From contig JBCDJG010000053.1 in NCBI GenBank assembly GCA_038748065.1, positions 1 through 35,172 of the forward strand: 35,172 bases of DNA. The letters run 5' to 3'. The notes beneath the pieces are model-generated. The model was not told the DNA's origin, searched no databases, and saw only the letters and a program-made list of their open reading frames with translations. Below, piece after piece: positions 27,271 through 34,442 of this stretch (position 1 is the stretch's first letter; every line of letters begins with the position of its first letter). The DNA comes from JBCDJG01 sp038748065. Its GTDB lineage: Bacteria > Pseudomonadota > Gammaproteobacteria > Pseudomonadales > Halieaceae. The position numbers and the translations under genes are program-made.

Positions 27271-28287
27271 TCAGTCTGCCGCCACAAGGCAATTCATCAG
27301 CGCCGACTCCCACGCATTATCGATGTCCCTCGAGATGATCTCGATTCTGCTCTCCTGCGTCTCATCACTCAGCCTGTTCAGAGAAGCAGTTGCGTCGACC
27401 CGGTTATAGGCGATGGCGCCGCCGTTAGTGTTCAGGACGGCCTTCACCCGTTTGGCATCCAGCGTGTTGAACCAGCCGAACAGTTCATCCAGGTCGAACT
27501 GTTTTTCGGGCGAAAAACGCCATCCAACGCAGAAGAAACCCTCACCTTTGTTCTCTTTCTTCAGGTAGCCACAAGCAGGAATCGGCTCCTCATCCGCTTC
27601 AATAGTATCGTCAGTAGGTGGGAAGCGTTTGACGGAAAAATGCTTGTTGACCACCTCCGATGACCCCAGCAGTAAGGACGGATCGAGGTTGCCATGGTCG
27701 GTCAAGACAACGGGTGTCTCTGGGTTCTTCCTTTCAGCAACATAGCTTTTGAGCTGCGATTCCTGGTCCTCTTCGTAGAGGTCGGACTTGTTGCCAACGA
27801 TAATATCAGCAATGTCGATTTGCTGGTTGAAGGTGGCATGATCGGTGTAGCGTGTGTCGGACAGAGTTCTGGCATCCACCAGGGTAATGGTTTTTTGAAT
27901 ATCGAGAACATCCCGGTAGTTTTCGGCGCACAGGATTTCCAGAACACCCTTGGGGTGCCCTAAACCGGTGGGCTCGATCAGCAAGCGGTCTGGCTTGGCC
28001 CGCTTGAGCAATTGATTCAGGGCGGTTGACATAGGTAGGCCGCCGGCGCAGCACATGCAGCCGCCCGGTACTTCCCTGATAAACACACCCCCACTTTCAG
28101 CGTGTTGGCCTTGAAAAATCGCGCCGTCGATGCCAATTTCGCCGAACTCATTAACCAGTACGGCCCAGCGCTCATCACCCTCCTTGTTTTCAAGTAACGA
28201 GAGGATCGTCGTGGTTTTCCCGGTGCCGAGGAAACCACTGATGATATTGGTGGGAATGGCTTTAAAAGCGTTTGCAGTCCGACTCAT
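27271..28287 (-). CDS. CobW/COG0523 family metal-chaperone GTPase
   Basis: The 338-residue product has Walker A GFLGTGKT (18-25), the metal-binding C77-M-C79-C80 motif in GGCMCCAGG, EPTGLGHP, and NKSD for guanine binding. A C-terminal CobW domain follows. COG0523 proteins insert or deliver metals such as zinc or cobalt. The partner here is not known. It lies downstream of the FmdB-like zinc protein gene on the same strand, with an unusual 11-bp tandem repeat in the 108-bp gap, and has no clear Shine-Dalgarno sequence before its ATG. Confidence 0.9.
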   Translation of the reverse strand: MSRTANAFKAIPTNIISGFLGTGKTTTILSLLENKEGDERWAVLVNEFGEIGIDGAIFQGQHAESGGVFIREVPGGCMCCAGGLPMSTALNQLLKRAKPDRLLIEPTGLGHPKGVLEILCAENYRDVLDIQKTITLVDARTLSDTRYTDHATFNQQIDIADIIVGNKSDLYEEDQESQLKSYVAERKNPETPVVLTDHGNLDPSLLLGSSEVVNKHFSVKRFPPTDDTIEADEEPIPACGYLKKENKGEGFFCVGWRFSPEKQFDLDELFGWFNTLDAKRVKAVLNTNGGAIAYNRVDATASLNRLSDETQESRIEIISRDIDNAWESALMNCLVAAD

Positions 28288-28301
28288 GATTGTCCGTGCT
28301 G

Positions 28302-28356
28302 GTGTTAGGTGAGTGTTAGGTGAGTGTTAGGTGAGTTTTAAGTAAGCGTTGAGTGA
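28302..28356. repeat. Tandem 11-bp repeat, about five units, before the CobW gene
   Basis: GTGTTAGGTGA occurs three times head to tail (28302-28334), followed by two decayed units (GTTTTAAGTAA and GCGTTGAGTGA) to 28356. Read with the gene it is TCACCTAACAC. It starts 15 nt before the CobW start codon. The 11-bp period is one helical turn, so a protein could bind in phase, or the array could be simple slippage. Confidence 0.85.
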
Positions 28357-28395
28357 ATGTCAGGGACGCAGGGGTGTTCAACCGAGCCAAACTGT

Positions 28396-28650
28396 CTAGG
28401 GGCAGCAGCTGCTGCTCTTGCAGCCGCTGCCCGTTGAACAAGAAGCGGCGCCTGACTCGGTTGACGATGATCCCGTCATCACGCCGCCGGTACGCAATAG
28501 CTTCGTTACCGCCGAATTCGCGGGGATATCGCCCGACTCGAGACTTGCTACCTTACACAGGTCTTCCCAGGTCACTACGGTCAGCGACATGGGGTGCCTG
28601 ACTTCGTAGACCTGCCCATTGTGCTCACAGCGGTAGTCGTAGGTTGGCAT
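28396..28650 (-). CDS. FmdB-like zinc-ribbon family protein
   Basis: The 84-residue product opens MPTYDYRCEHNGQVYEVRH, typical of the FmdB/zinc-ribbon group. The ribbon is reduced: only one Cys of the first CxxC pair is present, with another in WEDLCKVAS. The C-terminus is Cys-rich (CSTGSGCKSSSCCP) and could bind metal. This variant ribbon is common in proteobacteria, but its function is not known. AGAGGA precedes the ATG at a suitable distance. Its position upstream of the CobW gene suggests shared regulation in metal homeostasis. Confidence 0.85.
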   Translation of the reverse strand: MPTYDYRCEHNGQVYEVRHPMSLTVVTWEDLCKVASLESGDIPANSAVTKLLRTGGVMTGSSSTESGAASCSTGSGCKSSSCCP

Positions 28651-28821
28651 GCTCGGTCCTCTTGACGCGAACCTCTAGTTTATCGGCGGGGAAGTGCGCT
28701 GCCAACCAGTCTGGCGCCGTTTTGCTAGCAGTGACAGTGCTTGCGAGTACGTGAAGCGGCCCAACGCCCTGGCCTGACAGATTTGGTTGAACTCAGCCCG
28801 CGATGGCCTATAAGTAGTTAT

Positions 28822-28855
28822 GCAAGCTGCAAGTAATCGCAAGCTGCAAGTAGTC
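28822..28855. repeat. Tandem 17-bp duplication upstream of the serine hydrolase
   Basis: GCAAGCTGCAAGTAATC (28822-28838) is followed at once by GCAAGCTGCAAGTAGTC (28839-28855), 16 of 17 bases identical. It ends six bases before the GGAGG ribosome site of the hydrolase gene. It may affect the promoter or leader, or be a recent slippage product. Confidence 0.8.
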
Positions 28856-28872
28856 GACAGTGGAGGCATGCC

Positions 28873-30204
28873 GTGAAACAGTGGAAGACCTTAGTTGCTT
28901 TGGCGAGCGTTGTGCTAACAACCCAGTTGCAGGCGCAGCCTTATGAATTGGATGCGGCGGCCTCGGACCCGCGAACGCTGGGCTGGATGGTTGGCTTCCC
29001 GCCGCCACCTGAAAGGCTTATCGGCCCGCCAACCAGTGAATTCATGAGCTTTCCCAAGCTGCGTTGGACCTTTTGCCACATGCGAGAGATGGGGCCAACG
29101 CGGCGGGTGTCCAGAGGGTCAGGCCCAGCGTCTGCGCTGACTGAGGCGCCGGAGCAGGCAGCCATAGATGCCTTGCGCTTCACGCCGATCGGCGGGGAGG
29201 GTGAAATGACCTGGCGCGAATCACTCGATGCGAACTACACCGACGGCATCTTGATCATGCACCGCGGTAACATCATCTACGAGTACTACAGCGGCTGTCT
29301 CGATGATGAGGGCCGGCACGGTGCTATGTCGGTCACCAAGTCCTTTGTCGGGACGGTGGCCGAGGTGCTGGTTGCGGACGAACTGTTGGACGAGGAGGCC
29401 CCTGTGACCCAGTACGTGCCGGAACTGGCAGGTAGTGCCTTTGGCTCCGCGACTGTTAGGGAGGTCATGGATATGACCACTGCGCTGGTCTTCAGCGAAG
29501 ACTATGCCGATCCGGAGGCCGATATCTGGGCCTACGCTGCCGCTGGCGACCCCACACCCAAGCCGGCGGATTTTGAGGGTGCACGAAATTTCTATGAATA
29601 CCTGCAGGGTGTTAAACCGGCTGGGAAGCACGGTGAAGCCTTTGCTTACAAGTCGGTGAACACGGACGTTCTCGCCTGGGTTATTGCCAGAGCGAGCGGC
29701 AAGGATTTTGTGCAGCATCTATCTGAGCGGATATGGAAGCCGCTTGGCATGGAGCAAGAGGCCGACATGATGGTCGATAGCGTGGGCACGCCGCTGGCGG
29801 CGGGCGGTTTAAACCTCGGGCTGCGCGACGCGGCGCGCTTTGGCCAATTGATGCTGCAGGACGGCTCCTATGGGGGGGAGCAGATCATACCCAAGGCGGT
29901 GGTTGATTCGATCTCGGCGGGTGGTGATCGGGCCAGGTTTAAGCCTGCTGGCTACAAGACGCTGCCGGGAGGCAGCTATCGCAGCCAGTGGTGGGTGCTT
30001 CATAATGCCAATGGGGCCTATAGTGCGCGAGGCATTCACGGCCAGGCGATCTATATTGACCCAGCAGCGCAGATGGTCATCGCGCGCTTTGCGTCCTTTC
30101 CGGTATCTGCCAATGCAGCGATTGACCCGACCTCACTGCCCGCCTACCAGGCAGTGGCAGACTACCTGAGCGCGAAGACCGGTCAGGCCAGCGTGCAGCG
30201 GTAA
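28873..30204 (+). CDS. Serine hydrolase of the beta-lactamase/NylB-like family
   Basis: The 443-residue product has a signal peptide (about 1-22, ...TTQLQAQ), the S153-x-x-K156 motif in MSVTKSF, Tyr259 in the second motif (YKSVN), and a third motif around HGQAIYID. This is the serine beta-lactamase/penicillin-binding fold in the group of class C-like esterases and 6-aminohexanoate-dimer hydrolases. The SVTKSF form fits the latter best. It probably hydrolyses amides or esters in the periplasm; antibiotic resistance is not implied. The start is GTG, with GGAGG at 28862-28866. Confidence 0.88.
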   Translation: MKQWKTLVALASVVLTTQLQAQPYELDAAASDPRTLGWMVGFPPPPERLIGPPTSEFMSFPKLRWTFCHMREMGPTRRVSRGSGPASALTEAPEQAAIDALRFTPIGGEGEMTWRESLDANYTDGILIMHRGNIIYEYYSGCLDDEGRHGAMSVTKSFVGTVAEVLVADELLDEEAPVTQYVPELAGSAFGSATVREVMDMTTALVFSEDYADPEADIWAYAAAGDPTPKPADFEGARNFYEYLQGVKPAGKHGEAFAYKSVNTDVLAWVIARASGKDFVQHLSERIWKPLGMEQEADMMVDSVGTPLAAGGLNLGLRDAARFGQLMLQDGSYGGEQIIPKAVVDSISAGGDRARFKPAGYKTLPGGSYRSQWWVLHNANGAYSARGIHGQAIYIDPAAQMVIARFASFPVSANAAIDPTSLPAYQAVADYLSAKTGQASVQR

Positions 30205-30251
30205 GGCGTCGCGCGGCATGTTTCAAGGGTGCTGATACTGCAAGATGACGC

Positions 30252-30461
30252 CTATTTTCTGCGCTTGTCCAACTCACGCTGAATGGCTGCGCGTACCGCG
30301 TCGCTGACGCTGGTGCGCCTCCCGCTCGCGGCACTTTGCTCCTCAGCGAGGTCTTCAAGCTCAGCATAGTCTTCAGCAGATAGACGTACCGTGACGACTT
30401 TGCTGGTGGCGCTTGCTCGCCCGCGGCGACCGCGATGCGGTTTTTCTCCTGGCCTTGGCAT
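30252..30461 (-). CDS. Ribbon-helix-helix (CopG-like) DNA-binding protein
   Basis: The 69-residue product has a basic N-terminus (PRPGEKPHRGRRGRAS), then KVVTVRLSAEDYAELEDLAEEQS and SVSDAVRAAIQREL, the beta-strand and two helices of the RHS fold. GGGGAGG lies just upstream of ATG 30461; a longer frame to 30557 lacks such support. It could be an antitoxin-like or stand-alone regulator. No toxin gene of the expected size is adjacent: the neighbour on one side is a serine hydrolase and on the other an IS remnant. Confidence 0.8.
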   Translation of the reverse strand: MPRPGEKPHRGRRGRASATSKVVTVRLSAEDYAELEDLAEEQSAASGRRTSVSDAVRAAIQRELDKRRK

Positions 30462-30586
30462 GCGGCCTCCCCATTTGGCTGATATAGCGGCGACCGCGCA
30501 GGTACGGCGCGAGAAGGAACGTGGTACCAGAGGCCGGACGGGTTCGTTGTCTGTCAATGGTAGCTTGCGATGGTCCCCTAAGTGAC

Positions 30587-30608
30587 TGCAATTTATGAAA
30601 TTATTGCA
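30587..30608. promoter_or_regulatory. Dyad TGCAAT-N10-ATTGCA in the region upstream of the RHS gene
   Basis: Two perfect 6-bp arms surround an AT-rich spacer, 126 nt before the RHS start codon, in an AT-rich patch that could carry its promoter. RHS proteins bind short dyads, so an operator is possible. The evidence is only the symmetry. Confidence 0.25.
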
Positions 30609-30620
30609 TTAAAGCTGAGT

Positions 30621-30708
30621 GCTTGAGCGCAGACCCGGCCGCGGATCACAAAAAACTACCACATTCTCACCAGGAGGTCGCTTCTAGATCAATGCGTGTG
30701 CTACCGGG
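30621..30708 (+). mobile_element. Possible decayed IS30-family 3' end
   Basis: By eye this stretch shares ordered blocks with the 3' end of the IS30 transposase at 32720-32795: TGAGCG, CGGCC-CGGA, AAAACT, CACCAG, CTNCTAGAT(T)CAATGCGTGTG and ACCGG. The last long block is 20 of 21 with one gap. Other blocks need gaps. It also contains the stop codon of the minus-strand gene ending at 30701. It is read as a relic; the alignment is not computed. Confidence 0.45.
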
Positions 30709-31213
30709 CGCCTTGCTCGGCAATACCTTCTCGCAGTGCCGCCATCATATCGGCCATCTTGCCCTTCAGCGCTGCGCAGTTGATTTCCATCGTGTATCCA
30801 TTCAGGAACACATAGGTCTTCGATAGCCCTAGCGACTCGCGGAAACTGGTATCTGCCAAGATGATTTTGATTGCCGATGTTCCGCGCCTGCGGACGTACT
30901 GAGCGTCATGAATTGCCTCCCAGGGGACAAAGCCGACGCCGAAGTGTTTTCGCCAAAGTTCATATTCAACCCCAGTGTCATCGATCACCAAGTCGCACTT
31001 TTCAATAGCGTAAGCCCTAACAGCGATGGCCAGAGGAATTGATAGACCCACCCACATGAATAATAGAAGGGCGGGGGCATCCGAGCTTGTTATGTAGTAG
31101 TCCGCTGTGAAGTAGGTCAGGCAAACTCCTATACTAAACACCCAGTAACCGATCCAAAAGTTCGTCTGTTTGAACCTCTTCAGTTCAATCCGCTGCTGGC
31201 GAGGCTCGCTCAA
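30701..31213 (-). CDS. Unknown protein with two membrane helices
   Basis: The 170-residue product has two hydrophobic helices (about 20-40 and 48-68, WIGYWVFSIGVCLTYF and ALLLFMWVGLSIPLAIAV). A soluble part with alternating strands follows (CDLVIDDTGVEYELWRKHFGVGFVPWEAIHDAQYVRRRGTSAIKIIL). That arrangement recalls small membrane proteins with a PH-like domain, but I cannot name the family with confidence. The start ATGA overlaps the stop of the gene at 31210, so the two are coupled. Its 3' end runs into the possible IS30 relic, so the C-terminus may have been altered. Confidence 0.68.
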   Translation of the reverse strand: MSEPRQQRIELKRFKQTNFWIGYWVFSIGVCLTYFTADYYITSSDAPALLLFMWVGLSIPLAIAVRAYAIEKCDLVIDDTGVEYELWRKHFGVGFVPWEAIHDAQYVRRRGTSAIKIILADTSFRESLGLSKTYVFLNGYTMEINCAALKGKMADMMAALREGIAEQGAR

Positions 31214-31452
31214 GCCTGCGTGCGCCTGGCGTCTGGCTTTGGTTCAGCTTCTATAACCTCGACCCGGGTAGATATTCCGTGTTGTAGGTATTCGTAGCTG
31301 GCTCCAGCAACGAAGCCAATGATCGATGCCTTGGCTATTGCTGGATTTGCGATGTGGCATGAGTTACGCAGACGTTGCTCCTGCGACAGCCGACACTGCT
31401 TAAGGTGGTCTATTAGGTCGAGGAGTGTTGTTGGTGGTGGTTTTTTGGTCAT
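31210..31452 (-). CDS. Unknown small protein, coupled to the gene at 30701
   Basis: The 80-residue product begins MTKKPPPTTLLDLIDHLKQC and has a weakly hydrophobic segment (IAKASIIGFVAGASYEYL). No family is recognised. The start at 31452 has no strong ribosome site; in-frame starts exist at 31500 and 31515. The 4-bp overlap with the next gene supports that it is translated. A perfect 15-bp palindrome lies 22 bp upstream of the chosen start. Confidence 0.55.
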   Translation of the reverse strand: MTKKPPPTTLLDLIDHLKQCRLSQEQRLRNSCHIANPAIAKASIIGFVAGASYEYLQHGISTRVEVIEAEPKPDARRTQA

Positions 31453-31474
31453 AGGCCAGAGCTTAGTCGACAAG

Positions 31475-31489
31475 GGTTGAAGTTCAACC
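31475..31489. promoter_or_regulatory. Perfect palindrome GGTTGAA-G-TTCAACC
   Basis: Seven-base arms surround a single central base, 22 bp upstream of the 31452 start of the unknown small gene. It has the size of an operator for a dimeric regulator and could also form part of the promoter. No specific regulator is suggested by neighbours. Confidence 0.35.
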
Positions 31490-31574
31490 TTCGGGCCCAT
31501 AGGTGCAGGAATCAAGGGCGTATCAATACCGGTGGCATGCTGCGCGAAGCCTTTGCCATGGGTCCGCTATCACC

Positions 31575-31601
31575 TGTGAATTCAACTGGTCAACGCAACA
31601 C
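31575..31601 (+). repeat. IS30 left inverted repeat (IRL)
   Basis: This 27-bp left terminus starts TGTGAATTCAAC and ends GCAACAC. It agrees with the right repeat in 23 of 27 positions. Confidence 0.85.
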
Positions 31602-31637
31602 CCTGTTATCTTCAATGAAAACTGGGAGAGCTACGAT

Positions 31638-32798
31638 ATGGCCAGGAAATCTAATCTACGGTACACAGATGAAATGCGGTCCTATATATGGGATCGGTAC
31701 AAAGCTGGCGACTCAGTCTGGTCGATTGCCAGGTCCTTTGATCGATCCTCGTCGTCTATCCACGGTTACTTATCGCGAACAGGCGGCATACGACCACCAG
31801 TAAGAAAGCGATCCAATCGTAGCCTTTCCCTAAGCGAGCGAGAGGAAATATCCAGAGGTCTCGTAGCCGGTTTACCGATTAGAACGATTGCATCTGACCT
31901 AGGCCGAGCTCCTTCGACAATCAGTCGTGAGATCAGTCGCAACGGCGGGCCAGACCACTACCGTGCCACCCAGGCGGATCAGAATGCATGGAATCGGGCG
32001 CGGAGACCTAAACCCTGTAGACTGGTATTGAACCGGCCACTTGCCCGACGGATAGCTACAAAGCTGAAGCGCAAATGGTCTCCCCAACAGATCGCTGGCT
32101 GGTTGAAGTGGGAATATCCGGGGGACGATTGGAATCAGGTGTCGCACGAAACGATCTATCGTAGTCTCTTCATCCAGGCACGTGGAGCACTCAAAAAAGA
32201 GCTCCAGCAGTACCTTCGATCAAAGCGACATATCCGCCGTTCTCGCACATCCACACTCAAAGACGACGGCCTCGGTGGTATTCCGGGCGCAATATCCATC
32301 CGCGAGCGGCCGGCTGAGGTAGAGGATAGAGCGGTGCCTGGTCATTGGGAGGGTGATCTCATCGAGGGATCAAACAAGACCTGTGTAGCCACCCTGGTCG
32401 AGAGGCACTCCCGCTATGTCATGTTGGCTAAGATCGACAGGAAAGATGCAGAGACGGTTATTGATGCTCTCATCCGTCAATCGAGGAGGCTCCCAGCCGA
32501 GCTATACAAATCTCTGACCTGGGACAGGGGCACGGAGATGACGGGGCACAATCGCTTTACGCTGGAGACGGACATCAAGGTCTATTTCTGCGATCCCAAA
32601 AGTCCCTGGCAGCGAGGCTCCAACGAAAATACAAACCGGCTGTTAAGAGAGTACTTACCCAAGTACACCGACCTCTCAGTGTACTCCCAGGCAAAGCTGG
32701 ACTGGATCGCCAGGGAGCTCAATGAGCGGCCTCGGAAAACTCTGGACTACGAAACACCAGCTGCTAGATTCAATGCGTGTGTTGCAGCGACCGGTTGA
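31638..32798 (+). CDS. IS30 family transposase
   Basis: The 386-residue product has an N-terminal region with a helix-turn-helix (LSLSEREEISRGLVAGLPIRTIASDLGRAPSTISREISRN) and a DDE catalytic core. The catalytic residues are Asp240 (GHWEGDLIEG), Asp296 (TWDRGTEM) and Glu330 (SPWQRGSNENTNRLLREY), with the usual 33-residue spacing between the last two. The C-terminus NERPRKTLDYETPAARFN is typical of the family. ATG 31638 is preceded by GGGAG; a frame open to 31503 crosses the element boundary and is not used. All catalytic residues are present, so it may be active. Confidence 0.93.
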   Translation: MARKSNLRYTDEMRSYIWDRYKAGDSVWSIARSFDRSSSSIHGYLSRTGGIRPPVRKRSNRSLSLSEREEISRGLVAGLPIRTIASDLGRAPSTISREISRNGGPDHYRATQADQNAWNRARRPKPCRLVLNRPLARRIATKLKRKWSPQQIAGWLKWEYPGDDWNQVSHETIYRSLFIQARGALKKELQQYLRSKRHIRRSRTSTLKDDGLGGIPGAISIRERPAEVEDRAVPGHWEGDLIEGSNKTCVATLVERHSRYVMLAKIDRKDAETVIDALIRQSRRLPAELYKSLTWDRGTEMTGHNRFTLETDIKVYFCDPKSPWQRGSNENTNRLLREYLPKYTDLSVYSQAKLDWIARELNERPRKTLDYETPAARFNACVAATG

Positions 32799-32805
32799 AT
32801 TCACA
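32779..32805 (-). repeat. IS30 right inverted repeat (IRR)
   Basis: This 27-bp right terminus contains the transposase stop (TGA 32796-32798) on the plus strand. On the minus strand it contains the TGA (32801-32803) that ends the neighbouring cassette gene. Confidence 0.85.
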
Positions 32806-33310
32806 GTCGTATCCAGTAGAGTTTTACCAGCATCTTTCGTTTTCCTGTAGGTATCTCGTAATTAAACATTTTTCCTGCTAGGCCTGAAATACTGACATCT
32901 TCAACTGTCGCACCAGGATAATTTCGTTCAAAAGTTATCAATTGGTTTTCGATTTGCTTCGCTAGATTATTAATATAGTTAGGCTGAACAGGGCGCAGCC
33001 GAAAATTCATACCAATGGCGCCTTGCGTGTCCTCGTAGCGACTAACAAGGTTGAACTCGCCGCCAGCCAAAACAGCAGGACTATCTTCAGCTAGCCACGA
33101 AACTGGCGTGAGCAATGAAAGCCCATAATTCGGGTAAACTAATTCTTTGAAACCAGGGTTAATCGATCTTTGGAAACTGATACGCTTGTCGACCAACTCA
33201 GATTTAGTGGTATTTACCTCGGTTGAATTTATACCTTGCATATACCCGAAAACAGCAGTCAAGACCGCTGGTACTATACCAATTAAAGCGATTATTACTT
33301 TCTGATTCAC
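32801..33310 (-). pseudogene. Integron cassette gene A, unknown, 3' end cut by IS30
   Basis: The remaining 169 residues start with a membrane anchor (VIIALIGIVPAVLTAVFGYMQG). A soluble part with YPNYGLSLLTPVSWL and a beta-rich C-terminal half follows, loosely like PsbP-type domains; the family is not assigned. The GTG start at 33310 has AGGGGA upstream and lies 28 bp after an attC core site, as expected for a cassette gene. Its stop codon TGA is part of the IS30 right repeat, so the original C-terminus and the cassette's own attC have been lost. Whether the shortened protein works is unknown. Confidence 0.7.
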
Positions 33311-33337
33311 CCTAAGTCCCCTAGATTTATTGGTATT

Positions 33338-33412
33338 GCCTAACGCCGCCAGCACGGGCGAGCGACCGCAGGTTGCGAGTCCAGCGAAGCGGCGGGCCTG
33401 GCCTTGTTAAGC
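33338..33412 (-). other. attC site 1
   Basis: On the gene strand the site starts GCTTAAC (33412-33406) and ends GTTAGGC (33344-33338). Both boxes fit the consensus RYYYAAC and GTTRRRY. The 75-bp interior has complementary arms (AAGGCCAGGCCCGCCGC facing the GCTGGCGGC side) and includes CCGCTTCGC, seen in many attC sites. Confidence 0.9.
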
Positions 33413-33418
33413 ATTTTT

Positions 33419-33901
33419 CTAGCTGCCTTCTCTCCTAAGAACTCTTAGCCACATGGACTTTCTGGCTTTTGTATCGATCAATTGCATTAACATGTCGCCC
33501 TCGTTGAGATTCAACGTATCCAAGTGGGTATTAGTATTCACTCGATCTACTTTCCATAGCTCAGTCATCTTATAGTCTGAACGGACAATTTTCATGAATC
33601 CGTTTTCCAAGCTCCAAGTGACAGTATCAAAACCATCAGTACGTTCCTGCGGAATCTGGTTCCTACATTCGCCAAACTCAGATTGCTGATGCACTAGGTA
33701 GCCATCATCGTAGAAACTGATGAATTGGCAGCTCGCTGGCCACAAGCTTTTACCAACATTGCTACTCTGTAACTCTTGAGGTACTGGCACCACGCTCCAC
33801 CTTCCGACTATGTCAGTCCACGAGGCTGGTATTGCTTTCTGTCCGAAAGCATTGCCACTAAAGATGAGTCCGATCATGAGTAATGTCCGAGCAAAATACA
33901 T
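33419..33901 (-). CDS. Integron cassette gene B, secreted protein of unknown function
   Basis: The 160-residue product has a signal peptide (MYFARTLLMIGLIFSGNAFG-Q). A mature domain with two cysteines follows (PASCQF, FGECRNQ) and Trp-rich strands (DIVGRWSVVP, TVTWSLENGFMKI, TELWKV). Small beta-barrel folds are possible but no family is recognised. AAAGGA lies six nt before ATG 33901; another ATG at 33907 abuts it. The stop is 7 bp before attC 1, the normal compact cassette layout. Confidence 0.78.
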   Translation of the reverse strand: MYFARTLLMIGLIFSGNAFGQKAIPASWTDIVGRWSVVPVPQELQSSNVGKSLWPASCQFISFYDDGYLVHQQSEFGECRNQIPQERTDGFDTVTWSLENGFMKIVRSDYKMTELWKVDRVNTNTHLDTLNLNEGDMLMQLIDTKARKSMWLRVLRREGS

Positions 33902-33918
33902 ATACATTCCTTTGATAT

Positions 33919-33976
33919 GCTTAACGCCTAGGGCTGGGGCGGCGGTAACGCCGTCCCAAGCCCCTACTTGTTATGA
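33919..33976 (-). other. attC site 2
   Basis: On the gene strand it runs from TCATAAC (33976-33970) to GTTAAGC (33925-33919). The interior GGGGCTTGGGACGGCG-TTAC-CGCCGCCCC folds into a hairpin. The stop codon of cassette gene C (TAG, 33966-33964) lies inside the site. Confidence 0.85.
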
Positions 33977-34389
33977 GTACGGTACTTTGAAAATATTTCA
34001 CTGTATGTCTGCGCCTGACTCGGCTCATGATACTTAGTACTGTAATTCTCAGCAAAGTCCAAGGCCCCACGAAGATCCTGAAGATAAAGACTGTCGTCTG
34101 GCTCCTGATCAATAAGCTGTTCGATCTGACCAGTGGAATCCCAGCCGACGAGAGTCCCGTAGACATTGGCGTCGAGCTGGCCTATTGCGGTCAGTTCATT
34201 GCCTTCCTGCAATGCGTTCAAGACGCGAACATCATCAATCATGTTTAGTGAAAACCAACCGCTAGCCAGATATAGCTGAGTCTCTCGTTCGTGCATCAGG
34301 GCGAGGAAGTATCCCAAAGTGATACCTGCTGCCAGCACAATTAGATATCGCGCAAAGCCTTTGATCCTCATCGCCTTGCTAGTACTCAT
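33964..34389 (-). CDS. Integron cassette gene C, membrane-anchored unknown protein
   Basis: The product (141 residues from ATG 34389) has one N-terminal membrane helix (FARYLIVLAAGITLGYFLALM), then a polar, mainly helical part rich in Asp/Glu/Gln (about 45-141). No family is recognised. The ATG at 34389 lies within the attC 3 core (GTTATGA), so the gene begins on the recombination site itself. ATG 34371 is a second candidate with AAGG close by. Its stop lies within attC 2. Confidence 0.75.
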   Translation of the reverse strand: MSTSKAMRIKGFARYLIVLAAGITLGYFLALMHERETQLYLASGWFSLNMIDDVRVLNALQEGNELTAIGQLDANVYGTLVGWDSTGQIEQLIDQEPDDSLYLQDLRGALDFAENYSTKYHEPSQAQTYSEIFSKYRTHNK

Positions 34390-34442
34390 AACGCCTACGC
34401 TTGCAGCGGCGGTACGCCGTCCGTAACCCGCACTTGTTATTT
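34386..34442 (-). other. attC site 3
   Basis: On the gene strand it goes from AAATAAC (34442-34436) to GTTATGA (34392-34386). Interior arms GCGGGTTACGGACGGCG-TAC-CGCCGCTGC can fold. The end box differs from GTTRRRY at two positions, a variation also found in VCR-like sites. It overlaps the 3' end of cassette gene D and the start of gene C. Confidence 0.82.

Larger units (their letters stand above)
31575..32805 (+). mobile_element. Complete IS30-family insertion sequence
   Basis: The ends are imperfect inverted repeats. The left end begins TGTGAATTCAACTGGTCAAC at 31575; the right end, read inward from 32805, is TGTGAATTCAACCGGTCGCT. They continue into GCAACAC on both sides, with four mismatches in 27. 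These match the IS30 terminal type. The transposase fills the element and its stop lies inside the right repeat. Flanking bases (ACC on the left, GTC on the right) do not show the usual 2-3 bp target duplication. The element may therefore have recombined with another copy or caused a deletion since insertion. Confidence 0.9.

Noticed and set aside
30252..30461. Toxin-antitoxin system built on the ribbon-helix-helix protein
   Set aside because: No toxin-sized partner gene overlaps or adjoins it; the nearest genes are a secreted hydrolase and an IS relic.
31503..31637. Longer N-terminus for the IS30 transposase
   Set aside because: It would start outside the element and translate through the left inverted repeat. 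ATG 31638 has a good ribosome site and gives the usual family length.
31572..32808. Target-site duplication around IS30
   Set aside because: The bases next to the two ends (ACC and GTC) differ, and shifting the ends by one base does not give a match.
34053..34062. Partial copy of the candidate CrbR motif (CAAAGTCCAA) in cassette gene C
   Set aside because: It is within a coding region of an acquired cassette and lacks the GAC half of the dyad.
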